A model generated the notes under the pieces. It was not told the DNA's origin and did not search any database. It was given only the letters and a program-made list of their open reading frames with translations. A stretch of 10,563 nucleotides of DNA from Alphaproteobacteria bacterium (GTDB lineage Bacteria > Pseudomonadota > Alphaproteobacteria > UBA9219), in contig JAGWKW010000032.1 in assembly GCA_028865155.1 (NCBI GenBank), positions 1 to 10,563 of the forward strand, in the 5' to 3' direction. The translations under genes were made by a program, and so were the position numbers. The first letter of the stretch is position 1; the number at the start of each line of letters is the position of its first letter. Below, piece by piece: positions 1 to 5,399 of this stretch.

Positions 1-286
1 ACCGCCCGAAGTTCTGGGCCGGTTGATCGGCGGCGCGCTGGTCGGCACATTTATGGGCGTGTGGACGTCCTATGGCGTCATCGGCCCGGCGGCGAATTCG
101 GTGCGAATCATATTGGAGGCGGAAGCCAAATATCTTCAATGCCTTAAGACGGGAATGCTGGCGCATCTGCAGGGCTGCGCGCCGTCGGTTTCGATCGAAT
201 ATGCGCGCAAGGCGCTGTTGACCGAAGTGCGTCCGACTTTCGCCGAAGTCGAAGAAGCGACCTCCGACCTTCCTGCGCCCAGCTGA
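1..286 (+). CDS. motA: Flagellar motor stator protein MotA, C-terminal part (5' truncated)
   Basis: This is the last 94 codons of motA; the reading frame enters from base 2 and the stop is TGA at 284-286. MotA forms, with MotB, the inner-membrane ion-conducting stator that drives the flagellum. The fragment begins near the last membrane helix (rich in Gly/Ala/Val, fragment residues 8-28) ending in a V-I-G-P segment whose proline matches the conserved stator proline of the family. The cytoplasmic tail follows, with the family pattern E-A-K-Y-L, then H-L-Q-G-x-A-P and a R-K-A-L-L-x-x-V-R-P-x-F-A-E-x-E stretch. motB starts 12 bases after the stop, so the two are cotranscribed. The cytoplasmic loop with the torque-generating charged residues lies outside the window. 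The TTG at 23 is internal to the gene, not a start. Confidence 0.93.
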   Translation, partial: PPEVLGRLIGGALVGTFMGVWTSYGVIGPAANSVRIILEAEAKYLQCLKTGMLAHLQGCAPSVSIEYARKALLTEVRPTFAEVEEATSDLPAPS

Positions 287-298
287 CCGGGGGCGTGA

Positions 299-1318
299 AT
301 GGCAGATCAGACTCCCGTCATCATCATTCGCCGCAAGAAAAAAGGCGGACACGGCGGCCATCATGGCGGCGCGTGGAAGGTCGCTTACGCCGATTTCGTG
401 ACCGCGATGATGGCGTTCTTTTTGCTGCTGTGGCTGCTCAATGTCACCACCGCCATTCAGCGCAAGGGCATCGCCGATTATTTCGCGCCTGCCAGCATTT
501 CGAAATCGGATTCCGGCGCGGGCGGTATTTTTGGCGGCCAGACCATCACGGCGCCGGGCGCGGAGATTTCCGCGGGATCACCGCCCAGCATACAAAGCGC
601 GACGATTCCGACCGTCGGTAAGGGCGACCAGGGCGATGAAGAAACGCCAGGCAAGGATTTGGGCGGCGACGGCAAGGCGACGGTCGGCAAGGAAGATAAA
701 AAAGCCAATAACAAGGGGAATTCCGACGCCGGGCCCGCGACCAAGGAGGAAAAAGAAGTAGCCGCCGCGATGCAGGCGGAAGAAGGCGAATTCAGCACAG
801 CCGAGGTCGCGCTCAAAGAGGCGATCATGTCGAATCCCGCCTTGCAGCCCTATGCCGACCAGATCGTGATCGATCGCACGCCTGAAGGCCTGCGCATCCA
901 GATCATCGATCGCAACAAATTTTCCATGTTCCCGTCCGGCGGGGCGATTCCTTATGAGCGCGGCGAAGAACTTTTGACTCTGATCGGCAGGGTTATCGCG
1001 CGCCTGCCCAACAAGATCTCCGTCACCGGCCATACCGACAGCACGCCGTTTTTGCCCGGGTCGGGACGCGACAACTGGACGCTTTCGACCGAACGTGCCA
1101 ATGTCAGCCGCGAAATCCTGGTCAAGGCCGGCGTTTCCGAAAGCCGTGTCGCGCGCGTGTCCGGCCTCGCCGACCGTGACCCTTATGTGCCCGGCGACCC
1201 CAAGGATCCGCGCAACCGCCGTATCTGCATCGTTTTGCTGCGCCAGTCTTTGCCGCCGGCCGGGCTGACTTCCACGTCTCCCACTTCGCCTGCGTCAGGC
1301 GCTGCGCAGGCCAAGTGA
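299..1318 (+). CDS. motB: Flagellar motor stator protein MotB
   Basis: MotB is the stator subunit that carries the ion-binding aspartate and anchors the complex to peptidoglycan. The 339-residue product has a basic cytoplasmic N-terminus with a His/Gly/Lys-rich patch (residues 11-24), then one membrane helix at about 28-48. Asp32 in Y-A-D-F-V-T-A-M-M is the expected ion-binding residue. Residues about 66-165 form a low-complexity linker rich in Gly, Lys, Asp and Glu, which includes the plug and periplasmic spacer. An OmpA-like peptidoglycan-binding domain covers about 185-314, with T-G-H-T-D (243-247), L-S-T-E-R-A (262-267) and R-N-R-R-I (305-309). A Pro/Ser/Thr tail follows. The start is ATG, 12 bases after motA, with only a G-rich run as ribosome binding site. 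A second forward frame at 295-621 inside it has no recognisable protein and is a shadow. Confidence 0.97.
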   Translation: MADQTPVIIIRRKKKGGHGGHHGGAWKVAYADFVTAMMAFFLLLWLLNVTTAIQRKGIADYFAPASISKSDSGAGGIFGGQTITAPGAEISAGSPPSIQSATIPTVGKGDQGDEETPGKDLGGDGKATVGKEDKKANNKGNSDAGPATKEEKEVAAAMQAEEGEFSTAEVALKEAIMSNPALQPYADQIVIDRTPEGLRIQIIDRNKFSMFPSGGAIPYERGEELLTLIGRVIARLPNKISVTGHTDSTPFLPGSGRDNWTLSTERANVSREILVKAGVSESRVARVSGLADRDPYVPGDPKDPRNRRICIVLLRQSLPPAGLTSTSPTSPASGAAQAK

Positions 1319-1393
1319 GCGTTTTCATTTCCTGTTTGAAAGGCTTGCCACGACAGGCCATAATCTTCATCCGAGTTTCTGCCACGTCTCGAC

Positions 1394-2458
1394 ATGCCCG
1401 ATCAGCCCAAAGATAATTTTGAATTGCCGCCGCGCCGCCCGTCCTGGCTGGCGCGCTATCCGCGCAAGTTCAAGCTGGCGGCGACCGCCCTTTTGCTCTT
1501 TTTCGTAACCGTGCCGCCGGCGCTGATCCACAATCACGTCCATAGCGTTGCCGCCATACCCGCCACACCGCAGATCAATATCGACAAAATTGCGTTGGCA
1601 GGCGGCAACGTTATCCAGACCAACGTCAACGCGCCCGCGCTCAACAGCCAGGACGACCGCAGCATAAAATTGACGCCTGCGCCGGATCCGCGCGTCACGC
1701 AGGACACGGCGATGGGCAGCCTGCCGCGCATAGGCGATAATGGCGAAATGCCTTGGCGCATTTATGCGCGGCCTTTCGATATCGCCGACCGGCGGCCCCG
1801 CGTCGCCATTGTCATCACCGGACTTGGCCTGTTGCGCGTCATCACCAACGAAGCCATCGACGACTTGCCGCTTGCCGTGACGCTTGCTTTCGACGGGCAA
1901 AGCTCCACCGTCGGCGCATGGATCGCGCGCGCGCGGCAAGACGGGCATGAAGTCCTTTTGCAGGTGCCGATGGAGCCGTTCGACTACCCATATAGCGACC
2001 CGGGGCCGGGCACGCTTTTGACCAGCCTGCCCAACAGCAACAACCTTTCCCGGTTGCTCGCGGTCATGCGCCGCGCTTCGGGTTATGTCGGCATCACGAC
2101 GGTCAGCGGGTCGCGTTTCACGACCGACCCGACTAAATTTGCCGCCGTTCTTCAGACGCTGCGCCAGCGCGGCCTGATGGTGTTCGATGCGCGCGTCGCG
2201 CCGCACAGCGTCATCACCGATATGGCGCGCGAAGCGGGCGTCCCTGTTGCTACCATGACGCGGCGGCTCGGCGACGACCTTGCGCCGGATGCGATTACCG
2301 CCGCGCTCAACGACCTTGAACAGACGGCCATTCTCCAAGGCCGCGCCGTCGGGATCGCTGCTGCCACGCCCGTGATGCTGGAGCAAATCCAGAAATGGGC
2401 CAAGGGGCTTCCCAAGCGCGGCGTTGCGCTCGCGCCGATCAGTGCTATGGTCAAGTGA
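1394..2458 (+). CDS. Divergent polysaccharide deacetylase family protein (PF04748-like, YibQ-type), membrane-anchored, probably non-catalytic
   Basis: The 354-residue product has a short basic cytoplasmic N-terminus, one membrane helix (about residues 28-46), a spacer to about 130 and a periplasmic NodB-like domain from about 135 to the end. Family landmarks are R-V-A-I-V-I-T-G-L-G, L-A-V-T-L-A-F, G-H-E-V-L-L-Q-V-P-M-E-P, D-P-G-P-G-T-L-L-T, G-S-R-F-T-T-D and A-P-I-S-A-M-V at the C-terminus. In canonical members the first motif is I-D-D-L-G, the GSRFT motif is preceded by N-N-H-M, and a later motif is I-G-H-P-x-P. Here these read I-T-G-L-G, T-T-V-S and I-A-A-A-T-P, so the expected Asp and His metal ligands are absent. 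The proposed role is in the cell envelope, as a binding or regulatory protein rather than an enzyme (inference). The gene lies 75 bp after motB and its stop overlaps the rppH start. ATG 1394 has only a weak ribosome binding site, so the exact start is less certain. Confidence 0.88.
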   Translation: MPDQPKDNFELPPRRPSWLARYPRKFKLAATALLLFFVTVPPALIHNHVHSVAAIPATPQINIDKIALAGGNVIQTNVNAPALNSQDDRSIKLTPAPDPRVTQDTAMGSLPRIGDNGEMPWRIYARPFDIADRRPRVAIVITGLGLLRVITNEAIDDLPLAVTLAFDGQSSTVGAWIARARQDGHEVLLQVPMEPFDYPYSDPGPGTLLTSLPNSNNLSRLLAVMRRASGYVGITTVSGSRFTTDPTKFAAVLQTLRQRGLMVFDARVAPHSVITDMAREAGVPVATMTRRLGDDLAPDAITAALNDLEQTAILQGRAVGIAAATPVMLEQIQKWAKGLPKRGVALAPISAMVK

Positions 2459-3018
2459 TGGATGGAATCGATTTGCAAAAGCTTCCCTACCGGCGCGGCG
2501 TCGGCCTGTGCCTGTTCAATCCGGAAGGCCTTGTGCTGATGGCCGAGCGGCGCGACCGCCCCGGCGCGTGGCAGATGCCGCAGGGCGGCGTCCAGCGCGA
2601 AGAGGATATCCGGGTTGCCGCGTTGCGCGAGATGAAGGAAGAAATCGGCACCGACGCGGCGCGCATCGTCGCCAAGCTGCCGCACAAAACCACCTATGAA
2701 TTTCCCGACTGGCTGCAAAACAGAAGGCTGGGGAAAGACGCTTCGACCGGTGCCGTGATTTTTCGCGGCAAATATCGCGGGCAGGAGCAGGACTGGTTCG
2801 CGCTTATGTTCGAAGGGCGGGACAGTGACATCGATTTGTCGGGCGAGCATGAGCCCGAGCTGCCGGAATTCGTCGCGTGGAAATGGGTCGAACTTGCCGA
2901 AACGCCGTCGATGATCGTGCCGTTCAAGAAGCCGGTTTATGAGGCCGTCGTCGCCGGATTTGCCCATGTCGAGATTGCGATCCGGGGCGGCGAAAAGCTG
3001 CCTGCGTGGCAGGGATGA
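2458..3018 (+). CDS. rppH: RNA pyrophosphohydrolase RppH (Nudix hydrolase)
   Basis: RppH removes pyrophosphate from the 5' triphosphate end of mRNA, which opens the transcript to RNase E-dependent decay. The 186-residue product contains a complete Nudix box (G-x5-E-x7-R-E-x-x-E-E-x-G) at about residues 43-65, preceded by G-A-W-Q-M-P-Q-G-G. Family-specific segments follow: Y-E-F-P-D-W-L (80-86) and Y-R-G-Q-E-Q-D-W-F-A-L (106-116), the latter close to the corresponding RppH segment. The F-V-A-W-K-W-V stretch (138-144) and a P-F-K-K-P-V-Y segment are also typical. ATG 2458 is chosen because it overlaps the TGA of the preceding gene in TGATG (translational coupling) and the protein begins just before the conserved Y-R-R-G-V-G strand. 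An in-frame upstream ATG at 2395 would add 21 residues inside the deacetylase gene and is unlikely. Confidence 0.96.
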   Translation: MDGIDLQKLPYRRGVGLCLFNPEGLVLMAERRDRPGAWQMPQGGVQREEDIRVAALREMKEEIGTDAARIVAKLPHKTTYEFPDWLQNRRLGKDASTGAVIFRGKYRGQEQDWFALMFEGRDSDIDLSGEHEPELPEFVAWKWVELAETPSMIVPFKKPVYEAVVAGFAHVEIAIRGGEKLPAWQG

Positions 3019-3426
3019 TTATTCCGGCAGGGCTTCGATAATCACAAAAGCCTGCGCATAAGGCGGGTCGTCGGTCAGTGACAGATGGATGTGCGGCTTG
3101 TAGCCGGGCGGGGTCAGTGCATGCAGCCGTTCGAGCGCGCCGCCGGAAAGTTCGAGCGTCGGCTGGCCCGACGGCAGGTTGACGGTGCCGATGTCGCGGA
3201 AAAAGACACCGCGATAAATGCCGGTGCCGAGCGCCTTGGCGCAGGCTTCCTTGGCCGCGAAACGCTTGGCCAAAGTCGCGGCCTGCATGCCGCCGGGGAT
3301 GCGTCTTTCGGCCTTGGCTTTTTCGGTTTCGGTGAAGACGCGGCTGACGAAGCGCGCGCTGTATTTTTGCAGCGTCGCGTCGATGCGGCGGATATCCGTG
3401 AGGTCGTTGCCGATACCGATGATCAT
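3019..3426 (-). CDS. acpS: Holo-[acyl-carrier-protein] synthase AcpS
   Basis: AcpS transfers the 4'-phosphopantetheine arm of coenzyme A to apo-acyl carrier protein, making it active for fatty-acid synthesis. The 135-residue length is normal. The N-terminal [10 protein letters not shown] motif supplies the Mg-binding Asp8. The second signature, [16 protein letters not shown] (54-69), supplies Glu60. P-H-I-H-L-S-L-T-D (111-119) and a hydrophobic C-terminal strand complete the fold. In many alphaproteobacteria acpS follows pdxJ and precedes lepB and rnc. Here pdxJ is upstream but separated by a hypothetical gene, and acpS is the last gene of its run. Its stop codon abuts the rppH stop on the other strand with no base between, leaving no dedicated space for a terminator. 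The start is ATG with a poor ribosome binding site, 45 bp after the upstream gene. Confidence 0.97.
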   Translation of the reverse strand: MIIGIGNDLTDIRRIDATLQKYSARFVSRVFTETEKAKAERRIPGGMQAATLAKRFAAKEACAKALGTGIYRGVFFRDIGTVNLPSGQPTLELSGGALERLHALTPPGYKPHIHLSLTDDPPYAQAFVIIEALPE

Positions 3427-3471
3427 GGACGGTTATAGCATGAGGTTCGGGCAGGAAAAGCGTCGAGCCGC

Positions 3472-3849
3472 CTATTCTGGTTCCGGTATTTTTCTGCCGC
3501 CGAGGCTCATGGAGCCGCCAGCATAAACAGTTGGCCGATTGAGCAATAACGCCTCGTTGGCTTCCGCCAGAAGCTTCCATCCCGCGCTTGCGACTGCGAT
3601 GACGGCCGCGACGGCTTTTGCCCCTTTGCCGCCTTTGGGAGAGGGAGAAGCTGCGTCGGCTTTGGGCGCGGGCTTGGTCAATTCGGCTTTGCCTTCCAAG
3701 GCTTTGTTGAGAAGCGGTCCCCAGAATTTACGGGGAGGGCGGAAATTCGGTAATTTATGGTTGGGGTCGAGATTGGCTCCGCTTCCGGCAAAGCTCCATA
3801 CTGACCGGGGAGTGGTTCTAGGAGGCATGAAAGAGGAGGCTTGTAACAT
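3472..3849 (-). CDS. Hypothetical protein between pdxJ and acpS
   Basis: I do not recognise this 125-residue protein. The first half is rich in Pro, Arg, Ser and Asn with an R-P-P-R-K-F-W-G-P-L-L segment. A Lys/Pro/Ala-rich linker containing S-P-S-P-K-G-G-K-G follows, then a mostly apolar helix (about residues 77-103, A-V-A-A-V-I-A-V-A-S-A-G-W-K-L-L). This could be a marginal membrane span or an amphipathic helix. The C-terminus is Gly-rich and ends in P-E-P-E. The ATG at 3849 is chosen because GAGGAT lies six bases before it; the frame extends further to a TTG at 3891 that has no such site. The gene has its own candidate promoter, so it may be expressed separately from pdxJ. That it is real rests on the ribosome binding site, the position in the operon and an uninterrupted frame; homologues were not checked. 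Confidence 0.55.
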   Translation of the reverse strand: MLQASSFMPPRTTPRSVWSFAGSGANLDPNHKLPNFRPPRKFWGPLLNKALEGKAELTKPAPKADAASPSPKGGKGAKAVAAVIAVASAGWKLLAEANEALLLNRPTVYAGGSMSLGGRKIPEPE

Positions 3850-3855
3850 GGCAAT

Positions 3856-3861
3856 ATCCTC
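3856..3861 (-). promoter_or_regulatory. Ribosome binding site deciding the start of the hypothetical gene
   Basis: On the minus strand the sequence reads GAGGAT, then six bases, then ATG (start at 3849). It is a better Shine-Dalgarno match than those of the neighbouring acpS and pdxJ genes and favours this ATG over the upstream in-frame TTG. Confidence 0.6.
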
Positions 3862-3879
3862 ATTCTTGAATAAAGATGA

Positions 3880-3908
3880 TCTATAGCACAAAAAGCGCGG
3901 TTTTTCAC
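3880..3908 (-). promoter_or_regulatory. Candidate promoter of the hypothetical gene, in the pdxJ 3' gap
   Basis: Reading the minus strand, GTGAAA (3908-3903) and TATAGA (3885-3880) are separated by 17 bases, and the second box is preceded by TGC, giving an extended -10. The start site would fall near 3873, leaving a leader of about 24 bases with a good ribosome binding site. This is a match by eye to the sigma-70 consensus (4/6 in the -35 box). A weak CGCG-loop-CGCG stem followed by TTTTT overlaps it and might act as a poor terminator for pdxJ. Confidence 0.35.
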
Positions 3909-3914
3909 GCGGTT

Positions 3915-4652
3915 TTATTTGCGCGCCTTATCCATTAATTTCCGCATCTGTCGAACCGAGGCTGCGAAACCCACGAAAAGCGCGTCGCCGACAAGGAAAT
4001 GGCCGATATTGAGCTCGGCGATTTCGGGGATCGCGGCGATGGGGCCGACATTGTCGTAAGTCAGCCCGTGCCCGGCATGAACTTCGAGGCCCAGCTTATG
4101 CGCCTGCGTTGCCGCCCATTGCAGGCGTTTCAGTTCGCGTTTTTGCGCGCTGCCTTTGGCATTTGCATATGTGCCGGTATGCAGTTCGATCGCGGCCGCG
4201 CCGGACGTCCATGCGGCGAGGATTTGCGCGGCTTCGGGGTTGATGAATAGCGAGACGCGGATGCCCGCCGCGGCGAGTTCGTTGACGATGCAGGCGAGTT
4301 TTTTGCCGCCTTTGACAGCGTCAAGGCCACCTTCGGTCGTGACTTCTTTGCGTTTTTCGGGAACGAGGCAGACGGCATGCGGGCGCAAGCGCAGCGCGAT
4401 GTTTTTCATCTCCTCCGTCGCTGCCATTTCGAGGTTGATCGGTTCCGTGACGTTTTTGCAAAGATGTTTCACGTCGGCGTCGAGAACATGGCGGCGGTCT
4501 TCGCGCAGATGGAACGTGATGCCGTCCGCGCCGCCCTTGATCGCCTCGCGCGCGGCGCGCAGCAGGTCGGGCGCGGCGTCGGCGTCACGATTGCGCGCGT
4601 TACGGACGGTGGCGATATGGTCGATATTGATGCCGAGGCGGAGTTTGGGCAT
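3915..4652 (-). CDS. pdxJ: Pyridoxine 5'-phosphate synthase PdxJ
   Basis: PdxJ is the cytoplasmic TIM-barrel enzyme that condenses 1-deoxy-D-xylulose 5-phosphate with 3-amino-2-oxopropyl phosphate to pyridoxine 5'-phosphate, the ring-forming step of the DXP-dependent vitamin B6 route. The 245-residue protein is full length. Family motifs appear in order: G-I-N-I-D-H-I-A-T-V-R-N-A-R (7-20), I-T-F-H-L-R-E-D-R-R-H (45-55) with the catalytic-type His48, N-L-E-M-A (73-77) with Glu75, C-L-V-P-E-K-R-K-E-V-T-T-E-G-G (95-109), E-L-H-T-G-T-Y (156-162), A-G-H-G-L-T-Y-D-N-V (193-202) with His195, and E-L-N-I-G-H (213-218). The start is ATG 4652; GGAT lies just upstream as a weak ribosome binding site. 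The leader is unusual: a terminator-like hairpin ends 13 bases before the start codon. Confidence 0.98.
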   Translation of the reverse strand: MPKLRLGINIDHIATVRNARNRDADAAPDLLRAAREAIKGGADGITFHLREDRRHVLDADVKHLCKNVTEPINLEMAATEEMKNIALRLRPHAVCLVPEKRKEVTTEGGLDAVKGGKKLACIVNELAAAGIRVSLFINPEAAQILAAWTSGAAAIELHTGTYANAKGSAQKRELKRLQWAATQAHKLGLEVHAGHGLTYDNVGPIAAIPEIAELNIGHFLVGDALFVGFAASVRQMRKLMDKARK

Positions 4653-4665
4653 GGCGGATCCATGG

Positions 4666-4701
4666 AAAAAGGCGACACTTCATAAATGAAGTGTCGCCTT
4701 T
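4666..4701 (-). terminator. Intrinsic terminator after the small-gene pair, in the pdxJ leader
   Basis: Two perfectly complementary 16-base arms (4668-4683 and 4686-4701, left arm AAAGGCGACACTTCAT) are separated by two bases. On the minus strand the hairpin ends in TTTTT (4670-4666), the pattern of a Rho-independent terminator. It begins 21 bases after the stop of the small gene ending at 4723, so it most simply ends that transcript. The U tract finishes 13 bases before the pdxJ ATG, so the hairpin would also shape any read-through pdxJ message. On the plus strand it is followed only by ATAAAA and no plus-strand gene needs it. Confidence 0.8.
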
Positions 4702-4726
4702 ATAAAACCCAGAATAAGTTCTTCAA
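4699..4726 (-). promoter_or_regulatory. Candidate pdxJ promoter overlapping the terminator arm
   Basis: On the minus strand TTGAAG (4726-4721) and TATAAA (4704-4699) are 16 bases apart, a fair sigma-70-like pair (4/6 and 5/6). The -35 box overlaps the stop codon of the upstream small gene, and the -10 box shares three bases with the first arm of the hairpin. Initiation about seven bases downstream, near 4692, would exclude most of that arm from the transcript, so pdxJ messages made here could not form the full terminator. This is inference from sequence only. Confidence 0.4.
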
Positions 4727-4941
4727 AGCGCGTTTTCCAAAAATCCCCGTTTTTGATGTCTATTGGCAGCGCTGATTTCTTGACGCGTTATTTTGTCATC
4801 GAAGGTATCACAACCTTCGCCGCGTCCAGTGCGTTTTCTGGCGGCTCTGGCAGCCTTCCTTTGTTCATAGAGCGTTAGCTCTTTGTCAGCTAAAGAACGA
4901 TTTAGAATTTTTCTTCCCGTGGCAGGGTTGATAACGGACAT
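4723..4941 (-). CDS. Small basic protein of unknown function (copy A of a pair)
   Basis: I do not recognise this 72-residue protein. It begins M-S-V-I-N-P-A-T-G-R-K-I-L-N, followed by a strongly charged helix-prone middle (E-Q-R-K-A-A-R-A-A-R-K-R-T-G-R-G) and a polar C-terminus, with a single Cys. It has no signal peptide or membrane segment, so it is probably cytoplasmic. The start is ATG with GAAAGG six bases upstream (4953-4948), a good ribosome binding site. The upstream minus-strand gene at 5275-5078 encodes a protein with a similar N-terminus, and both are preceded by a copy of one 38-bp element. A strong terminator follows 21 bases after the stop. The DNA is visibly more AT-rich than the flanking housekeeping genes, which could mean acquired DNA. 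The NP-x-TG-R-K-I string recalls short adaptor motifs in some viral proteins, but the paired cysteines of those are missing. Confidence 0.6.
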   Translation of the reverse strand: MSVINPATGRKILNRSLADKELTLYEQRKAARAARKRTGRGEGCDTFDDKITRQEISAANRHQKRGFLENAL

Positions 4942-5008
4942 CGGAAACCTTTCTATAAAACATTGCTTTTCAAACTATTGGCAATTTTTATGCAACATTC
5001 GGCCGTAT

Positions 5009-5046
5009 GCAAGACACAAAATGCTGCGAATCGTGGTTAATGCGAT
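5009..5046 (-). repeat. 38-bp direct repeat, copy 1, upstream of small gene A
   Basis: This segment matches 5341-5378 at 32 of 38 positions without gaps. Both begin GCAAGAC and contain the identical 16-base core GCGAATCGTGGTTAAT (5026-5041 here). The copies are exactly 332 bp apart in the same orientation. This copy ends 67 bases before the start codon of the gene at 4941-4723. On the minus strand the core reads ATTAACCACGATTCGC. It contains TTAACCA, similar to the half-site of the alphaproteobacterial cell-cycle regulator CtrA, and GATTC, a CcrM methylation site (GANTC). The matches are short and could be chance, but the conservation of the core in both copies points to a control element. 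Confidence 0.75.
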
Positions 5047-5077
5047 CTAACCGTGCCGGAGCGCGGCGATTTCTTGA

Positions 5078-5275
5078 TTATAAAACCAGTGCGGGTGATG
5101 CAGAAGTTTGGGGAATCTGGCTGCTTGCTTCGTCTGGTTCTTCTTCGGTGTGCCCACTCAGAAGGATTTCTCGTTGGGCGGCTTTGAGTGTGCGCCCGGT
5201 TCGGACGGGGTCTGCGGGGTGGATGCCGTGGTTTGACACTTTTACCCCTGTGGTGGGATCGATATAAAAAGACAT
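5078..5275 (-). CDS. Small protein of unknown function (copy B of a pair)
   Basis: I do not recognise this 65-residue protein. It begins M-S-F-Y-I-D-P-T-T-G-V-K-V-S-N, which aligns with the start of the neighbouring 72-residue protein (shared M-S, I-[ND]-P-x-T-G-x-K and a later N). The middle has basic residues (R-T-G-R-T-L-K-A-A-Q-R-E), then an acidic patch (T-E-E-E-P-D-E) and a Ser/Pro/Ala tail. There is no signal peptide or membrane helix. ATG 5275 is preferred over the start 69 bases upstream because GGGGA lies eight bases before it and because of the alignment with copy A; an earlier start would add 23 residues translated from the control region. The product is likely cytoplasmic. Divergent mutS starts 124 bp away, with a copy of the 38-bp element between. 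Confidence 0.55.
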   Translation of the reverse strand: MSFYIDPTTGVKVSNHGIHPADPVRTGRTLKAAQREILLSGHTEEEPDEASSQIPQTSASPALVL

Positions 5276-5340
5276 GGAATAATTCCCCGATAACTGGATT
5301 TGAGTCGGTTCATAATTCTGAGTCCGGCAGCCGGGGGCAG

Positions 5341-5378
5341 GCAAGACGGAAAATAACGCGAATCGTGGTTAATTCGAT
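5341..5378. repeat. 38-bp direct repeat, copy 2, between small gene B and mutS
   Basis: This is the second copy of the element at 5009-5046, with the identical 16-base core at 5358-5373. It lies 65 bases upstream of the minus-strand gene starting at 5275 and 21 bases upstream of the mutS start codon, so a protein bound here could affect both. In this copy the core is flanked to form an inverted repeat, CGAAT-8 bases-ATTCG (5359-5376); in copy 1 the second half is ATGCG, one mismatch. This dyad is of operator size. Confidence 0.72.
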
Positions 5379-5387
5379 TTTATTTGC

Positions 5388-5393
5388 TATAAA
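5388..5393 (+). promoter_or_regulatory. Candidate -10 box of mutS
   Basis: TATAAA lies seven bases before the mutS ATG, with no recognisable Shine-Dalgarno sequence between. A transcript from this box would begin at or next to the A of the start codon and be leaderless. No good -35 box is seen; at the expected distance is the conserved repeat (GTGGTT), which might instead bind an activator. A promoter further upstream is equally possible. Confidence 0.3.
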
Positions 5394-5399
5394 AGCCCG

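Noticed and set aside
1331-1357. Possible terminator after motB (CCTGT ... ACAGG)
   Set aside because: Only a five-base stem with a poorly pairing interior and no U tract; transcription probably continues into the next gene.
1367-2386. Long open frame on the minus strand (339 codons)
   Set aside because: It lies wholly antisense to the deacetylase homologue, its product is Arg/His-rich without recognisable motifs, and the plus-strand frame has clear family motifs. It reflects GC-rich codon bias.
3850-3891. Upstream TTG start for the hypothetical gene at 3849-3472
   Set aside because: No ribosome binding site before the TTG, and the region contains the candidate -10 box and the good ribosome binding site of the downstream ATG.
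4696-4941. Small gene pair as a toxin-antitoxin system
   Set aside because: The two proteins resemble each other at the N-terminus rather than forming a toxin and antitoxin, are separated by about 136 bp with separate control elements, and show no known toxin or DNA-binding motif.
5009-5378. Repeats as ends of a mobile element or a CRISPR-like array
   Set aside because: Only two imperfect copies, in direct orientation, 332 bp apart, enclosing a small gene; no transposase, terminal inverted repeats, target duplication or regular spacers are present.
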